Counted from the first letter of the stretch, positions 18,157 through 27,770 are shown. The stretch: DNA of 64,000 nucleotides from Parietichytrium sp. I65-24A (GCA_012862575.1 BLSF01000061.1:62001-126000); one strand, 5' to 3'. Program-made: numbers and translations. Notes: generated by a model not told the origin, from the letters alone.

Positions 18157-18918
18157 ATGTTTCAAAGATACGATGGTCCATCTTTATCAGTGTATCTGAA
18201 GGAGTTAAAGGAAGATCTAAATACGGATCCAAGTCTAAAATATTGGTATTTAGATTTATGGTGTATGTACTTTTTTATGAATCTGACTGTACATCTCTTC
18301 TTATCATATGCTCTTCACATATTGCCTTCTCTTTTTTTCGGAGCAGCCATATCTACTGTGACGGGAAATAAAATCACTCCATCTCTGACTTTATGCCTGG
18401 ATGAAATTGTTGCCGGCGACTATTGCAATGACACTGTAATGGTATGTGATAGTGGTGAAAAGTGCATCGCCTCACAGATTGACTGTGTTTTCCATCACTG
18501 GTCCGACCTTGAAAAATACAACAAGACGTGGATGGACGCTGATTTAACGACATTGAAAAGCTCAATTCACAATACGAGTCTTGTGGCAAAACCACAAGAC
18601 TTGTTTACGATCATGATGGCTACAGCATTTATGCCACCAGCATCTACAGCCATTGCTTTTAGAGAAGAAAGTAGTCGATACGAGTTTATTAACGAAGCAT
18701 TGAATAGCGACTGTATGAATGACACTTTTGGATGGTACATATCATATGTCAAGGCATTCCGAAATTTTCAGTACATGATCGTATTTGCCATCATAATAGT
18801 ACTTACCGTGGCAATACGTTGTTGGTGCTTGTTCGGGGGGCACGCTATTGACTACGTGAAAAAATGGAAACATGATTATAAGAAAGTACAAATGAATCCG
18901 TCGCCCGCACATATTTAG
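18157..18918 (+). CDS. Two-span membrane glycoprotein with a six-Cys ectodomain, paralogue 1
   Basis: This 253-residue protein has a long N-terminal hydrophobic region (about residues 34-65) and a C-terminal transmembrane helix (about 204-226). Between them is a domain with the conserved block CLDEIVAGDYC, then VFHHWS and TWMDADL, and several N-glycosylation sequons. The same block occurs in the next gene, so the two are tandem paralogues. Regular Cys spacing suggests disulfides in an extracellular or luminal domain. Envelope or host-membrane location is likely; the role is unknown. Confidence 0.65.
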   Translation: MFQRYDGPSLSVYLKELKEDLNTDPSLKYWYLDLWCMYFFMNLTVHLFLSYALHILPSLFFGAAISTVTGNKITPSLTLCLDEIVAGDYCNDTVMVCDSGEKCIASQIDCVFHHWSDLEKYNKTWMDADLTTLKSSIHNTSLVAKPQDLFTIMMATAFMPPASTAIAFREESSRYEFINEALNSDCMNDTFGWYISYVKAFRNFQYMIVFAIIIVLTVAIRCWCLFGGHAIDYVKKWKHDYKKVQMNPSPAHI

Positions 18919-18928
18919 GAGAGCCAAA

Positions 18929-18945
18929 GTATATATATTATAAAC
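18929..18945 (+). promoter_or_regulatory. TATATATA element
   Basis: AGTATATATATTATAAA lies 24-40 nt before ATG 18969. Confidence 0.5.
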
Positions 18946-18968
18946 CATAAAAAGCACTGGAAATAAAA

Positions 18969-19598
18969 ATGAACCAATGTACCAACTTCCGTGAAATAAA
19001 AGGCATTCTATGTATTACAATAGCTTTGCATATTTTGGTCTGTTTCGTATTTGGTATTATTATGGTGTTCGTGTCAACAAGTTCCATTAGTATTCATACG
19101 TCTCTCGTAGGGTGTCTGGATGAAATTGTTGCTGGTGAATATTGCGATGACACTGCGATGGTTTGTAATAGTGATGAAAAATGTGTTGCATCAAAGATAG
19201 ATTGTGTATTTCATCACTGGTCTAATTTAACTAATCAGACATGGATGGACGCGGATTTATTGACATTACAAGGTTCGATCGATGTTTGGAGTTTTGCAGC
19301 AGATGCGAAAATGTTGTTTCCATATATAGCTTTTGCGACAGGAATTTTTTTCCCGGTGACATTTGTAGTTTCGTTAATTGATGGCACTAAAGCGAATAAT
19401 TTCATCAGCGTAGTTCTGGACAGTGAATGTATAGAAGACGCTTTTGCATGGTACATTCCGTACGTCAAAGTATTTCGTATCTTTCAGTACAGTATCGTAT
19501 TCGTTGGTCTTCTCGTGCCAATCGCTTTCATCGCATACCAGCTGGATGTATATAACATTAGAACAAAAAATGATTACAAACAAATAACAAATATTTAG
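18969..19598 (+). CDS. Two-span membrane glycoprotein with a six-Cys ectodomain, paralogue 2
   Basis: This 209-residue protein aligns with the preceding one over the ectodomain (CLDEIVAGEYC, VFHHWS, TWMDADL) and the second membrane helix. It has a shorter N-terminus and different internal loops. It overlaps the 3' end of the dUTPase gene by four bases tail to tail. Confidence 0.65.
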   Translation: MNQCTNFREIKGILCITIALHILVCFVFGIIMVFVSTSSISIHTSLVGCLDEIVAGEYCDDTAMVCNSDEKCVASKIDCVFHHWSNLTNQTWMDADLLTLQGSIDVWSFAADAKMLFPYIAFATGIFFPVTFVVSLIDGTKANNFISVVLDSECIEDAFAWYIPYVKVFRIFQYSIVFVGLLVPIAFIAYQLDVYNIRTKNDYKQITNI

Positions 19599-20047
19599 CC
19601 CGTCGACCCAAATCCGCCCGCACCGCGAGCTGTTTCTGAGAGCAGATGCTGCTCCTCCACTCGAGCATAGTGAGCTTGGCGCAAGATGAGCTGGCATGCG
19701 CGGAATGGCAACTTTAATGGTTGAGGTTGCTTGGATGATTGAAATGGATGCAGACAGACTTGCAATGTACCTCGGTAATTGGCATCAATCACACCGACAC
19801 AGTTGGCAAGTTGGCGTCCATGTTTGACAAGTGATGATCGGCCCATCAACTCGGTATAATAGCCAGGTGGAGGCTCGATTTTGATCCCAGTGTCGTACCA
19901 TTCCGTGCCGAATTCATCAATCTTGATCAGCCGGATGAGCGTGACATCCAATCCGATGTCTTGCTCATCCTGGCGAGATGGAACAACCGCGTTCACATCT
20001 GCCTTGGTGACTTTGATCGTCAGCGGTTTTAGTTGCTCTTGCTTCAT
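19595..20047 (-). CDS. DUT: dUTP diphosphatase (dUTPase)
   Basis: This 150-residue protein is the trimeric-type dUTPase that converts dUTP to dUMP and pyrophosphate, keeping uracil out of DNA. All five motifs are visible in order: DIGLDV, GRSSL, GVIDANYRG with the catalytic Asp, RACQLIL, and the C-terminal P-loop-like RGAGGFGSTG. Length is typical. It is divergent from the gene at 20138. Confidence 0.95.
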   Translation of the reverse strand: MKQEQLKPLTIKVTKADVNAVVPSRQDEQDIGLDVTLIRLIKIDEFGTEWYDTGIKIEPPPGYYTELMGRSSLVKHGRQLANCVGVIDANYRGTLQVCLHPFQSSKQPQPLKLPFRACQLILRQAHYARVEEQHLLSETARGAGGFGSTG

Positions 20048-20097
20048 CGTTGTGTGTTTGCCTTGCTTTGAACTGAACTCGAAACCTTTTTCAGTTT

Positions 20098-20108
20098 ACA
20101 TATATACG
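20098..20108. promoter_or_regulatory. TATATAC element between dUTPase and the gene at 20138
   Basis: ACATATATACG lies 30-40 nt before ATG 20138 and 51-61 nt from the dUTPase start. Confidence 0.5.
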
Positions 20109-20137
20109 TTGAACTGTATTACTGTTCTATAGCAAAT

Positions 20138-20722
20138 ATGTCCACAACACTTGTCTGGTATTCAATCGGAGGAGATGATTCTACTGTGCGAGTGGATGAA
20201 ATCGAGCCATATAGCGGTGAAAGTATCAAAGATAGTAGCAGCGATCTTGAAAAGTATTACAACATCCATTACTATCTCCTCAAAAATGGATTAAATGTGG
20301 AAGACATTGTTGACAACTGTCCAACTGGCGTTCTAAAAACTGTTCGCAAACATTTTCATCCGGACAGCTATCCATACTTGGAAAAGTTAAAGAATAACAT
20401 CTACACTATTAGCACCAAAAAAACCCATCCGTTTTTTGATGCCAATGAAGACGAAAAGGTCATCACGATTCACAATGATGATGTGGTAGTCGATCAAGAC
20501 CAGCAACAGCAGGTGATGTCACTTTCAGAGTACAATGCTGCCATCAAAACGTTCTTGACGGAACTACAGGACGTACTTGTCAGAGCAGAGTTGCGAAAGA
20601 ATCCGTCTGAAGCCAATCGCATCTTGCAATATTACATGCGCTACAAGCACAATAGCAACGGAAAGATCCCGAAATTTAGCGAATTTGAACGAAATGTGTT
20701 TAATAAAACTGAAAGAGTATGA
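20138..20722 (+). CDS. Unknown 194-residue soluble protein
   Basis: This is a soluble-looking, mixed-charge protein with a central low-complexity stretch (DQDQQQQ) and a helical C-terminal third. No signal peptide or membrane helix is seen and no family is recognised. Its stop is 10 bases before palindromic element B, and the large repeat array begins shortly after. Confidence 0.6.
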   Translation: MSTTLVWYSIGGDDSTVRVDEIEPYSGESIKDSSSDLEKYYNIHYYLLKNGLNVEDIVDNCPTGVLKTVRKHFHPDSYPYLEKLKNNIYTISTKKTHPFFDANEDEKVITIHNDDVVVDQDQQQQVMSLSEYNAAIKTFLTELQDVLVRAELRKNPSEANRILQYYMRYKHNSNGKIPKFSEFERNVFNKTERV

Positions 20723-20732
20723 CATTATGTTC

Positions 20733-20793
20733 GCGACACCCTTGATTTCATACCGTGCAATGTATATTGCATTGGTGAAATGGAGAGTGTCGC
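20733..20793. repeat. Palindromic element, copy B
   Basis: A 61-bp sequence with inverted ends: GCGACACCCTTGATTTCA at the left and TGAAATGGAGAGTGTCGC at the right. It marks the left end of the repeat-array region. Confidence 0.8.
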
Positions 20794-22123
20794 CATCTTA
20801 ACCAACAAACATTTTTTCGATTGATAAAACCATCATCTTCTTCAATAGTTTTGACTTAGTCTCGATGGCAAATTCGAGAATAAGGAAGTTGTTCACTTGA
20901 ACTCGATGGCAAAATCGAAGTCACCAACTCTCAAACAAGAACTTTTATTGATTTCAATACTTTTAACTGGTAACAGAATTGGTAAGAAGACTGATAATAA
21001 AAGAACAAGGAAGTTGTTCACTAGACTCGATGGCAAATACCGGTATGAAGTTTATAGAGAACAAGGAATTGATCACTAGTCTCGATGGCACATTCGAAGT
21101 TTAGGGAGAACAAGGAGTTGATCACTAGACTCGATGACAAATTCGAGGTCACCAACTCTATTGCAGGAACTTTTGTTGATTTCAATACTTTTAACTGGTA
21201 AGACAACTGGTAAGAAGACTAGTTAAAAAGATCAAAGAATTGATCAAACTAGAGAACAAGGAGTTGTTCATTTAGTCTCGATGGCAGATTCGAAGTTTAT
21301 AGAGAACAAAGAATTGATCACTAGACGCAATGGCAGATTCGAAGTTTATAGAGAACAAAGAATTGATCACTAGCCCCGATGGCAAATTCGAGGTCACCAA
21401 ACCTCTTGCAGGAACTTTTCTTGATTTCAATACTTTTAACTGGTAAGACAAATGGTAAGAAGACTAGTTAAAAAGATCAAAGAATTGATCACACTAGAGA
21501 ACAAGGAAGTTGTTCACTTAATCTCGATGTCAAATTCGTCAACAACTCTCAAACAGGAACTTTTATCAATTTCACTTGGCAAATTCGAAGTTTCGAGAGA
21601 ACAAGGACTTGATCACTAGACTCGATGGCAAATTCGAAGTTTAGGGAGAACAAGGAATTGATCACTAGCCCCGATGGCATATTCGAGGTCACAAACTCTC
21701 TTGCAGGAACTTTTATTGATTTCAATACTTTTAACTGGTAAGACAACTGGTAAGAAGACTAGTTAAAAGAACAAAGAATTGATCAATCTAGAGAACAAGG
21801 AAGTTGTTCACTTAATCTCGATGTCAAATTCGAAGTTTAGAAAGAACAAGGAGTTGTTCATTTGGTCACGATGTCAAATTCGAAGTCAACAACTCTCAAA
21901 CAGGAACTTTTATTGATTTCAATACTTTTAACTGGTAAGACAACTGGTAAGAAGACAGGTAAGAAAAGAACAAAGAATTGAGCACACTAGAGAGCAAGGA
22001 AGTTGTTCACTTAGACTCGATCTACATTTGAACATGTTCGTATTTGCTCTGCGTGCCGGGGATAAGCACTCCGCAAATTGAAGAACATTTTTTGTTGGTA
22101 TTTTGATTGTATGACTGGAATCT

Positions 22124-22759
22124 TCAAAGATCATCAACATTAATGAAGATCAACTGAGCCTCAATCACCATGATACTCTCTAAATTCAATTTGTCTGTGT
22201 GTGAAAGATTCTGAAATGGGTCCAATCTTCCATTCGCAAACATGTCGTCCGGGGTCTGTGCCTCATTTTCATTTGGTTCGGCGCTGCGATCGTTGTACAG
22301 TGCCTTCAAAAATCGAAATTTCAGGCGGGTTGTTCTTCGAATTTCAGTCATCCCTCTACTTTGTTGCCCCCGATTGCGTCCCCGATCGGCTCGTGTCAAG
22401 GGGGATTCGCGCCTGAGCTCCTTTAAAAGATTCTCGAGGCGAGTTTGGCTTTCGCGCGGGAGGTTCTGTTTGTACTCATCCCACAACATTCTTTTCCGCT
22501 TTGCCAGCAGCTCTTGACCATAAAGACAGGCAACATTCTCTACAATATGAGTACGCAGAGTTTCGATGTCACTGAAATAATGGTGACATTTGAGGCACTG
22601 ATGGTTGTGCAACGCTGTATTCAACCTTTTCGTCAATTTTTGGGACAATCGAACACCCTCTTCAGCAAGTAATGGTACAATATCTTGTAAAGTCAAGGCG
22701 CCATCATCCTCGAGCCCCAACTGCGTCAATAAAGCTGCCAACGCAGCCTCGTCAGCCAT
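22124..22759 (-). CDS. C2H2-type zinc-finger protein embedded in the repeat array
   Basis: This 211-residue protein starts at ATG 22759. It has an acidic/Leu-rich helical N-terminus, one C2H2-like finger (CLKCHHYF, followed by a second half with His and a further His/Cys), then a long basic helical region and an Asn/Glu-rich linker. The C-terminus reaches into repeat-derived sequence. It has the same general plan as the broken gene at 40115-40834 (acidic N-terminus, single C2H2 finger, helical basic tail). DNA or RNA binding is likely; the role is unknown. Confidence 0.55.
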   Translation of the reverse strand: MADEAALAALLTQLGLEDDGALTLQDIVPLLAEEGVRLSQKLTKRLNTALHNHQCLKCHHYFSDIETLRTHIVENVACLYGQELLAKRKRMLWDEYKQNLPRESQTRLENLLKELRRESPLTRADRGRNRGQQSRGMTEIRRTTRLKFRFLKALYNDRSAEPNENEAQTPDDMFANGRLDPFQNLSHTDKLNLESIMVIEAQLIFINVDDL

Positions 22760-23247
22760 TCTGTCCAAATTCACTCTATCTCCTCTTCTCCTCTCCTCTC
22801 CCCTCGAGTTTCGAGTTTGGGTGCTGGTTTTCCCGATCCTACTTTCTTCAGATTTCAGATGTCACGCACGCACCAAAGTGACATTTGAGTAATGACTCCT
22901 ACACATCTAATTAACAACATGTCCACTTAAATCCTTTGTGATTCCGAACGAAGTAACCACAAACTTCACAAAACGTATACAAGGAGAACATTGAGGCGTG
23001 CTGAACGGACGACGCGATCATTGCGAGATGACGCGACTCTAACAGCCGTGAAAAAGAACAAAGAATTGAACAAACTAGAGAACAAGGAAGGTGTTCACTT
23101 AGTCTCGATGGCATACCGGTACCGTACCGGTATTCGAAGTTTAAAGAGAACAAGGAGTTGATCACTAGACTCGATGGCAAATTCGAAGTCAACAACTCTC
23201 AAACAGGAACTTTTATCAATTTGGCAAATTCGAAGTTCGAAGGAGTT

Positions 23248-23299
23248 GCGACAACACTCATTTCAACACATACAATACTGCTGAAATCATCAGTGTCGC
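23248..23299. repeat. Palindromic element, copy C (short)
   Basis: A 52-bp sequence inside array 1, with GCGACA at the left, TGTCGC at the right, and inner ATTTCA/TGAAAT complements. Confidence 0.7.
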
Positions 23300-24240
23300 T
23301 AACCTGAATTGATCACTAGACTCGATGGCAAATTCGAAGTTTCGAGAGAACAATGAATTGATCACTAGCCCCGATGGCAAATTCGAGGTCACCAACTCTC
23401 TTGCAGGAACTTTTATTGATTTCAATACTTTTAACTGGTAAGACAACTGGTAAGAAGACTAGTTAAAAAGATCAAAGAATTGATCAAACTAGAGAACAAG
23501 GGAGTTGTTCACTTAATCTCGATGGCAAATTCGAAGTTTCGAGAGAACAATGAATTGATCACTAGCCCCGATGGCAAATTCGAGGTCACCAACTCTCTTG
23601 CAGGAACTTTTATTGATTTCAATACTTTTAACTGGTAAGACAACTGGTAAGAAGACTAGTTAAAAAGAACAAAGAATTGATCGAACTAGAGAACAAAGAA
23701 GTTGTTCACTTCATCTCGATGTCAAATTCGAAGTTTAGAAAGAACAAGGAGTTGTTCATTTGGTCGCGATGTCAAATTCGAAGTCAACAACTCTCAAACA
23801 GGAACTTTTATCAATTTCACTTGGCAAATTCGAAGTTTCGAGAGAACAATGAATTGATCACTAGCCCCGATGGCAAATTCGAGGTCACCAACTCTCTTGC
23901 AGGAACTTTTATTGATTTCAATACTTTTAATTGGTAAGACAATTGGTAAGAAGAATAGTTAAAAAGAACAAAGAATTGATCAAACTAGAGAACAAGGAGT
24001 TGTTCATTTAGTCTCGATGGCAGATTCGAAGTTTATAGAGAACAAAGAATTGATCACTAGACGCAATGGCAGATTCGAAGTTTCGAGAGAACAAAGAATT
24101 GATCACTAGACCCGATGGCAAATTCGAGGTCACTAACTCTCTTGCAGGTACTTTTATTGATTTCAATACTTTTAACTGGTAAGACAACTGGTAAGAAGAC
24201 TAGTTAAAAAGAACAAAGAATTAATCTTTAGATGAACAAC

Positions 24241-24730
24241 TGTTTGTTCACTTATAAATATTAGGATAAAGTACATGTGAGGTAACAACCAAGTAGTTTA
24301 ATCAAACTTTTGTTTAGTTACTAGTCATGAGTTCGAATCCTTTTTGTGTTTTTTTCTTAGAAATTAGAAATGAAATGAAATAGATAGTGTCGCGACACCT
24401 TTGATTCCCATCGATGCAATTGACATTGCAGTGGTGGAATTAGTAATGTCGCCAGAAGTCAGAAGTCTGAAGTCATCGATGATCAATCTTTCAGATTCAT
24501 CTATCATCATCATTACTCAATGACAAATTCGAAGTCAACAAATCTCAAACAAGAACTTTTATCAATTTCACTTAGTTAGTAAATTCGAAGTTTATAGAGA
24601 ACAAGGAAGCTGTTCACCAGACTAGATGGCAAATTCGAAGTCATCAACTCTCGAACATCCAAATGGTAAAATAAATTGACATTGTGTTTAGTGACAAGTC
24701 ATGAGTTCGAATTCTTTTCTCTCTCAGATT
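24241..24730. other. Array border with a tRNA-like motif and decayed repeats
   Basis: No gene is seen. It holds a B-box-like AGTTCGAATCC (24330-24340) with an A-box-like CCAAGTAG about 50 nt upstream, palindromic element D, and decayed array modules. A related sequence (CATGAGTTCGAATTC) recurs at about 24700 and, reversed, at about 27917. Confidence 0.45.
24392..24452. repeat. Palindromic element, copy D
   Basis: A 61-bp sequence starting GCGACACC and ending ATGTCGC, at the inner border of array 1. It is the reverse-complement partner of copy E at the border of array 2; the two share a long block including ATTCCCATCGATG. Confidence 0.8.
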
Positions 24731-25594
24731 TCATAGACATAAATCACATTTGAAATTAAATCGTTCAAAGTGGATTCCCTGATTGGTTACGAGATTGATA
24801 ACCTTGACAGTGAAGGCCTTTTTACGGTTCACCCGAACCGGTTGTGTAATCGTTCCAATCCCATAGGTGACGTGCACAGATCCCATGTCATGTCGAATCA
24901 ACTCATCCATGTCCTTGTAAAATGTGTCACGACAATTCTCAAAGCCTGCAGCATTAAACGCCTTGTCAACAAACGCCATTAAATAGAATCGATTCCCTTG
25001 CACTCCCGTGTAACCAGGATCCACTTTGCGATTACATACTTGATTTGTTTGCACCAATTGATGAATCGCATCTGCTGCACGCCCTTCCATGACAAATATC
25101 CATCGCCCGTACATGTAGTGAAACTTGATGATGTTTGCCGGTAGTGAAAGTAATGTACTGTAGCACCTGACAAGTTGTTGTTGTACATGATCAATTCTCA
25201 TCAAATCATTCAACAAGTTGGCAACTAGAGCATGTTCCTTCTCCTCATGTAAGATTTCCATCTTTCTTTCATGACTCATGTGCACCTTGTTGTTGTTGTT
25301 GCTGTTGTTGTTGGTTGATTCTCTTCGAGGCGGTCTTCCACGTGCTCTTGTCGTCTTTTTTTGCGCTTTGTTTCTACTTCCTGGTGGTCGACCGCGTCTT
25401 CGTTTCTGCTGCTGTTCTTCCTCCTTTGGTCGTGCTACTACCTCACCTTCATTGACCGGTATACTCGTATAACTAAAGTATTGCTCTTCTTCTTCTTCTT
25501 CTTCTTCTTCTTCTTCTTCTTCACTGCTACTAATACTATTCTTTGGGCTTGGTTTTCTCGTGCCAACATATTCATATGAGAGCAACTTGACCAT
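24731..25594 (-). CDS. AT-hook protein
   Basis: This 287-residue protein starts at ATG 25594; the longer frame runs antisense-free but inside the upstream gene. It has a Ser/Glu-rich N-terminal segment with a run of about 15 Glu. Two AT-hook cores follow (RRGRPPGSRN and RARGRPPRR) that bind the minor groove of A/T-rich DNA, then an Asn run, then a globular C-terminal half (about residues 110-287) of unknown fold. The start overlaps the 3' end of the upstream gene by 23 nt. Its stop lies next to array 1. A role in chromatin organisation or in binding A/T-rich DNA is plausible. Confidence 0.7.
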   Translation of the reverse strand: MVKLLSYEYVGTRKPSPKNSISSSEEEEEEEEEEEEEQYFSYTSIPVNEGEVVARPKEEEQQQKRRRGRPPGSRNKAQKKTTRARGRPPRRESTNNNSNNNNKVHMSHERKMEILHEEKEHALVANLLNDLMRIDHVQQQLVRCYSTLLSLPANIIKFHYMYGRWIFVMEGRAADAIHQLVQTNQVCNRKVDPGYTGVQGNRFYLMAFVDKAFNAAGFENCRDTFYKDMDELIRHDMGSVHVTYGIGTITQPVRVNRKKAFTVKVINLVTNQGIHFERFNFKCDLCL

Positions 25595-26261
25595 CGTGAC
25601 TAGTATCCACAACCAGATGTTCTCCTCGAAATACACTCTGTAATCGCTTGATGCCTGCACGAATCGTTCGAATGTCAAACTGGGTGTAGTCTTTTGGGGT
25701 TTGCTTCTTCTTGGAGGAGCGTTTCGGGACCCAACTCGCATCCTTTTCCACAATGCGAGTCTTGTCAAGTGAAAAGAGACCTTTTGTTAATGAGTAGATA
25801 ATAGCTACTGTAAACAGTAGTCTGTCATTTTTTGCTGTTGCGGCGGGAGAAATTAAACGGATAAAATCAGTCCACACTCGTTGCATCTGATCCGTTAAAC
25901 ATTCAAGCTTGTTCAAAGTGATTGAGCTGGGTACATAGAGTTCATTGACAACTTGTTCGATCATTTCTCTCTCTAGTGGAGATTCAACGGGCATGCGTTT
26001 CATTCTTTTATTTGAATAGCTTTTTCGATAGATCATGTCACCGGATGAAATATCTGAAACTGGGTCACTGTTGACGTCACAGACCATCTGACCGTAACAT
26101 TTGCCAGTAAGTTTGCATGTGATCAAATAATCACTATTGTATTCCATATATTGACATGTGTCTTGGCGGCAAATGTGAGATTCGTTACAATCGACACACT
26201 TGAAGTGTTCAAAGTCATTTGGAGGATGTGTTTGAATGAAAAAATGATTGCACAAATTCAT
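25572..26261 (-). CDS. Cys/His-rich protein, possible late-transcription factor
   Basis: This 229-residue protein begins with a metal-binding-like cluster: Cys22, Cys25, His29, Cys31, Cys36, Cys49, Cys55 and Cys61, with the stretch ITCKLTGKC. This order (CxxC, HxC, then a Cys before TGxC) resembles my recollection of the UL92-type proteins of the herpesvirus late-transcription pre-initiation complex; that link is tentative and rests on pattern only. The rest is helical with a Lys-rich patch. The ATG at 26261 overlaps the upstream stop as ATGA, so 26261 is preferred over 26348. Confidence 0.55.
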   Translation of the reverse strand: MNLCNHFFIQTHPPNDFEHFKCVDCNESHICRQDTCQYMEYNSDYLITCKLTGKCYGQMVCDVNSDPVSDISSGDMIYRKSYSNKRMKRMPVESPLEREMIEQVVNELYVPSSITLNKLECLTDQMQRVWTDFIRLISPAATAKNDRLLFTVAIIYSLTKGLFSLDKTRIVEKDASWVPKRSSKKKQTPKDYTQFDIRTIRAGIKRLQSVFRGEHLVVDTSHDGQVALI

Positions 26262-26854
26262 AAGTTCAAGTAATAAAATATCAACAAATGTAGGAGAATC
26301 ATACCTATAATCACAATTATTTGAGACCAAAAGGTGCTTTGGAACCATTCAAGTAGACCAATTTGCAACATTTTGTATCGATCTCCAGATGATGCATCAC
26401 TAAACAAGCATCCTGCTGCTGACCACGATCGACAGAGAGGAAGCTGATCACACAAGTCGTCACTTGCACTTGACGAAGACAGCAGCAATGTATTACTACT
26501 ACAAGAAGAAACTGAAGAACTAGTATTTTGAACATATCCAAAGTGATTGTCTGTCACCCAATCAGATGACGTACTTATTCTCTCATAATATGTCATGGAC
26601 GAAGTACTACTACTAGCATCTATGATGAACTTGGATGCGCGTGAATTCATCCTTGCACCAATCCATTTGTCACTCCCATGGTCATAGATCACTCCCATAA
26701 AGTTCATGTTGGTGACGATAGTGTTCATGATTTCATCGACTGACAGGAGACTCGCTTGATCATATTCTAAAAAGCTCAATTCAGTGAGGGTTGAGTACTC
26801 TGATGGGATGATATTTGATGGATAGACATAAAAGAGAGACTGCCAGAGTGACAT
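26258..26854 (-). CDS. Ser-rich tail-anchored membrane protein
   Basis: This 198-residue protein has a long Ser-rich central region and a single hydrophobic helix at the extreme C-terminus (about residues 177-196), with almost nothing after it. That is the layout of a tail-anchored or C-terminally anchored protein. No N-terminal signal peptide is obvious. Its stop overlaps the next start by the tetranucleotide ATGA. A TATA-like stretch lies at 26887-26905. Confidence 0.6.
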   Translation of the reverse strand: MSLWQSLFYVYPSNIIPSEYSTLTELSFLEYDQASLLSVDEIMNTIVTNMNFMGVIYDHGSDKWIGARMNSRASKFIIDASSSTSSMTYYERISTSSDWVTDNHFGYVQNTSSSVSSCSSNTLLLSSSSASDDLCDQLPLCRSWSAAGCLFSDASSGDRYKMLQIGLLEWFQSTFWSQIIVIIGMILLHLLIFYYLNL

Positions 26855-26886
26855 CCTGTCTTGGAATAATACCTGTTTTTAACCTA

Positions 26887-26905
26887 AGTATATCTATCTA
26901 TACCA
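26887..26905 (-). promoter_or_regulatory. TATA-like element
   Basis: On the minus strand, GGTATAGATAGATATAC lies 33-51 nt before ATG 26854. Confidence 0.4.
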
Positions 26906-27254
26906 CATCTTGTTTGCACATTGGACATTTGGAAGAATATCGCAACGAAGTGACAATACAATTCAAGTGAAAGCAATGTAATTCATGACACTTGGGTGAC
27001 ACTGTATCATCTCTATCCAATGACTCTAAACAGATTGGACAGTTCGTATCTTTGTTGTCAGGACGACTAATTAAAACAATGGTCATTGATGCTTCTTGTT
27101 TCTCAGGTTGTGTAGGTTCTTCATGAATCTCCAGTTCTCGACTTGATCGACGTGCAAATATTCTAAGAAGAAAACGAGCTATCATGACAGAGACATACAA
27201 TAATGCTAATAAAAGCAAGAATGCAAAGACAATGTCATCGCTACTTTTTGACAT
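26898..27254 (-). CDS. Membrane-anchored RING-H2 E3 ligase candidate
   Basis: This 118-residue protein starts at ATG 27254. One transmembrane helix (about residues 8-28) is followed by a linker and a C-terminal RING of C3H2C3 order (CPICLE, then CHELHCFHLNC, then CPMC). Small membrane RING-H2 proteins act as E3 ubiquitin ligases for membrane cargo. Its start overlaps the end of the neighbouring RING gene by 14 nt, so the two may be co-expressed. It could target host surface or antiviral proteins; the target is unknown. Confidence 0.8.
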   Translation of the reverse strand: MSKSSDDIVFAFLLLLALLYVSVMIARFLLRIFARRSSRELEIHEEPTQPEKQEASMTIVLISRPDNKDTNCPICLESLDRDDTVSPKCHELHCFHLNCIVTSLRYSSKCPMCKQDVV

Positions 27255-27723
27255 CTTTTTCTTTCTCTTCGTTTCGTCTCCGCTTTCTTGTTTTGTTTGT
27301 TGTATATCTATAGATTTCAATCTTCAGATGATCCTCGATGGGTGCTCTGCATAATGGACATTTACGATTCTCTTTGATCAACATGTGACATAAACAAGTT
27401 GCGCACAGTGGATGACCACATTGTAGAATTCGAATGCCTTCTTTGTTTCTGTCAATAGACTCGAACGTCTCGAGACATACACAGCACAAATCTTTGATGG
27501 GGAAATGATTACGAGTGTGATCACGAGCTTTCTTTTCAGCTTTTTCAATTTCAAGTGTAACTGCTAGGGGAGGTGGAGGTGCCGATGCCGGTGCCGGTGC
27601 CGGTGTTGTTAATGATGACAGAAACGCAATCCGCGATTCTTCTCCATTGTTTTGCAACACCATGATTGCATCAATAAATGCAAGTATATCACTGTCACCG
27701 TCATTGTCAACGTTTGTGGTCAT
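27241..27723 (-). CDS. Soluble RING-HC E3 ligase candidate
   Basis: This 160-residue protein has an Ala/Pro low-complexity linker and a RING of C3HC4 order at about residues 80-125 (CCVCLE, then CGHPLCATC, then CPLC). A strongly basic tail follows (KTRKRRR), possibly a nuclear signal. It has no membrane helix, unlike its downstream partner. E3 ubiquitin ligase activity is expected from the complete zinc ligands. Confidence 0.85.
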   Translation of the reverse strand: MTTNVDNDGDSDILAFIDAIMVLQNNGEESRIAFLSSLTTPAPAPASAPPPPLAVTLEIEKAEKKARDHTRNHFPIKDLCCVCLETFESIDRNKEGIRILQCGHPLCATCLCHMLIKENRKCPLCRAPIEDHLKIEIYRYTTNKTRKRRRNEEKEKDVKK

Positions 27724-27759
27724 TCAGGTTTTCGTTTGAATTATTCTCTCTTCTCCATG

Positions 27760-27770
27760 TGTATACATCA
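27760..27770 (-). promoter_or_regulatory. TATAC element
   Basis: TGTATACATC lies about 38-47 nt before ATG 27723. Confidence 0.35.

Larger units (their letters stand above)
20820..24240. repeat. Tandem repeat array 1, forward orientation (contains a gene at 22124-22759)
   Basis: Irregular long units of roughly 200-300 bp are assembled from shorter modules: AACAAGGAAGTTGTTCACTT, then CTCGATGGCAAATTCGAAGT, then GAATTGATCACTAG, then CAGGAACTTTTATTGATTTC, then TTTTAACTGGTAAG repeated as AACTGGTAAGAAGACTAG. About nine copies of the last module are present. Units differ by small insertions and omitted modules. The GTAAG steps resemble splice donors but no matching intron is evident. The array is interrupted by about 0.9 kb holding a C2H2-type gene. 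A matching array in reverse orientation lies at 27.9-29.45 kb. Confidence 0.9.
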
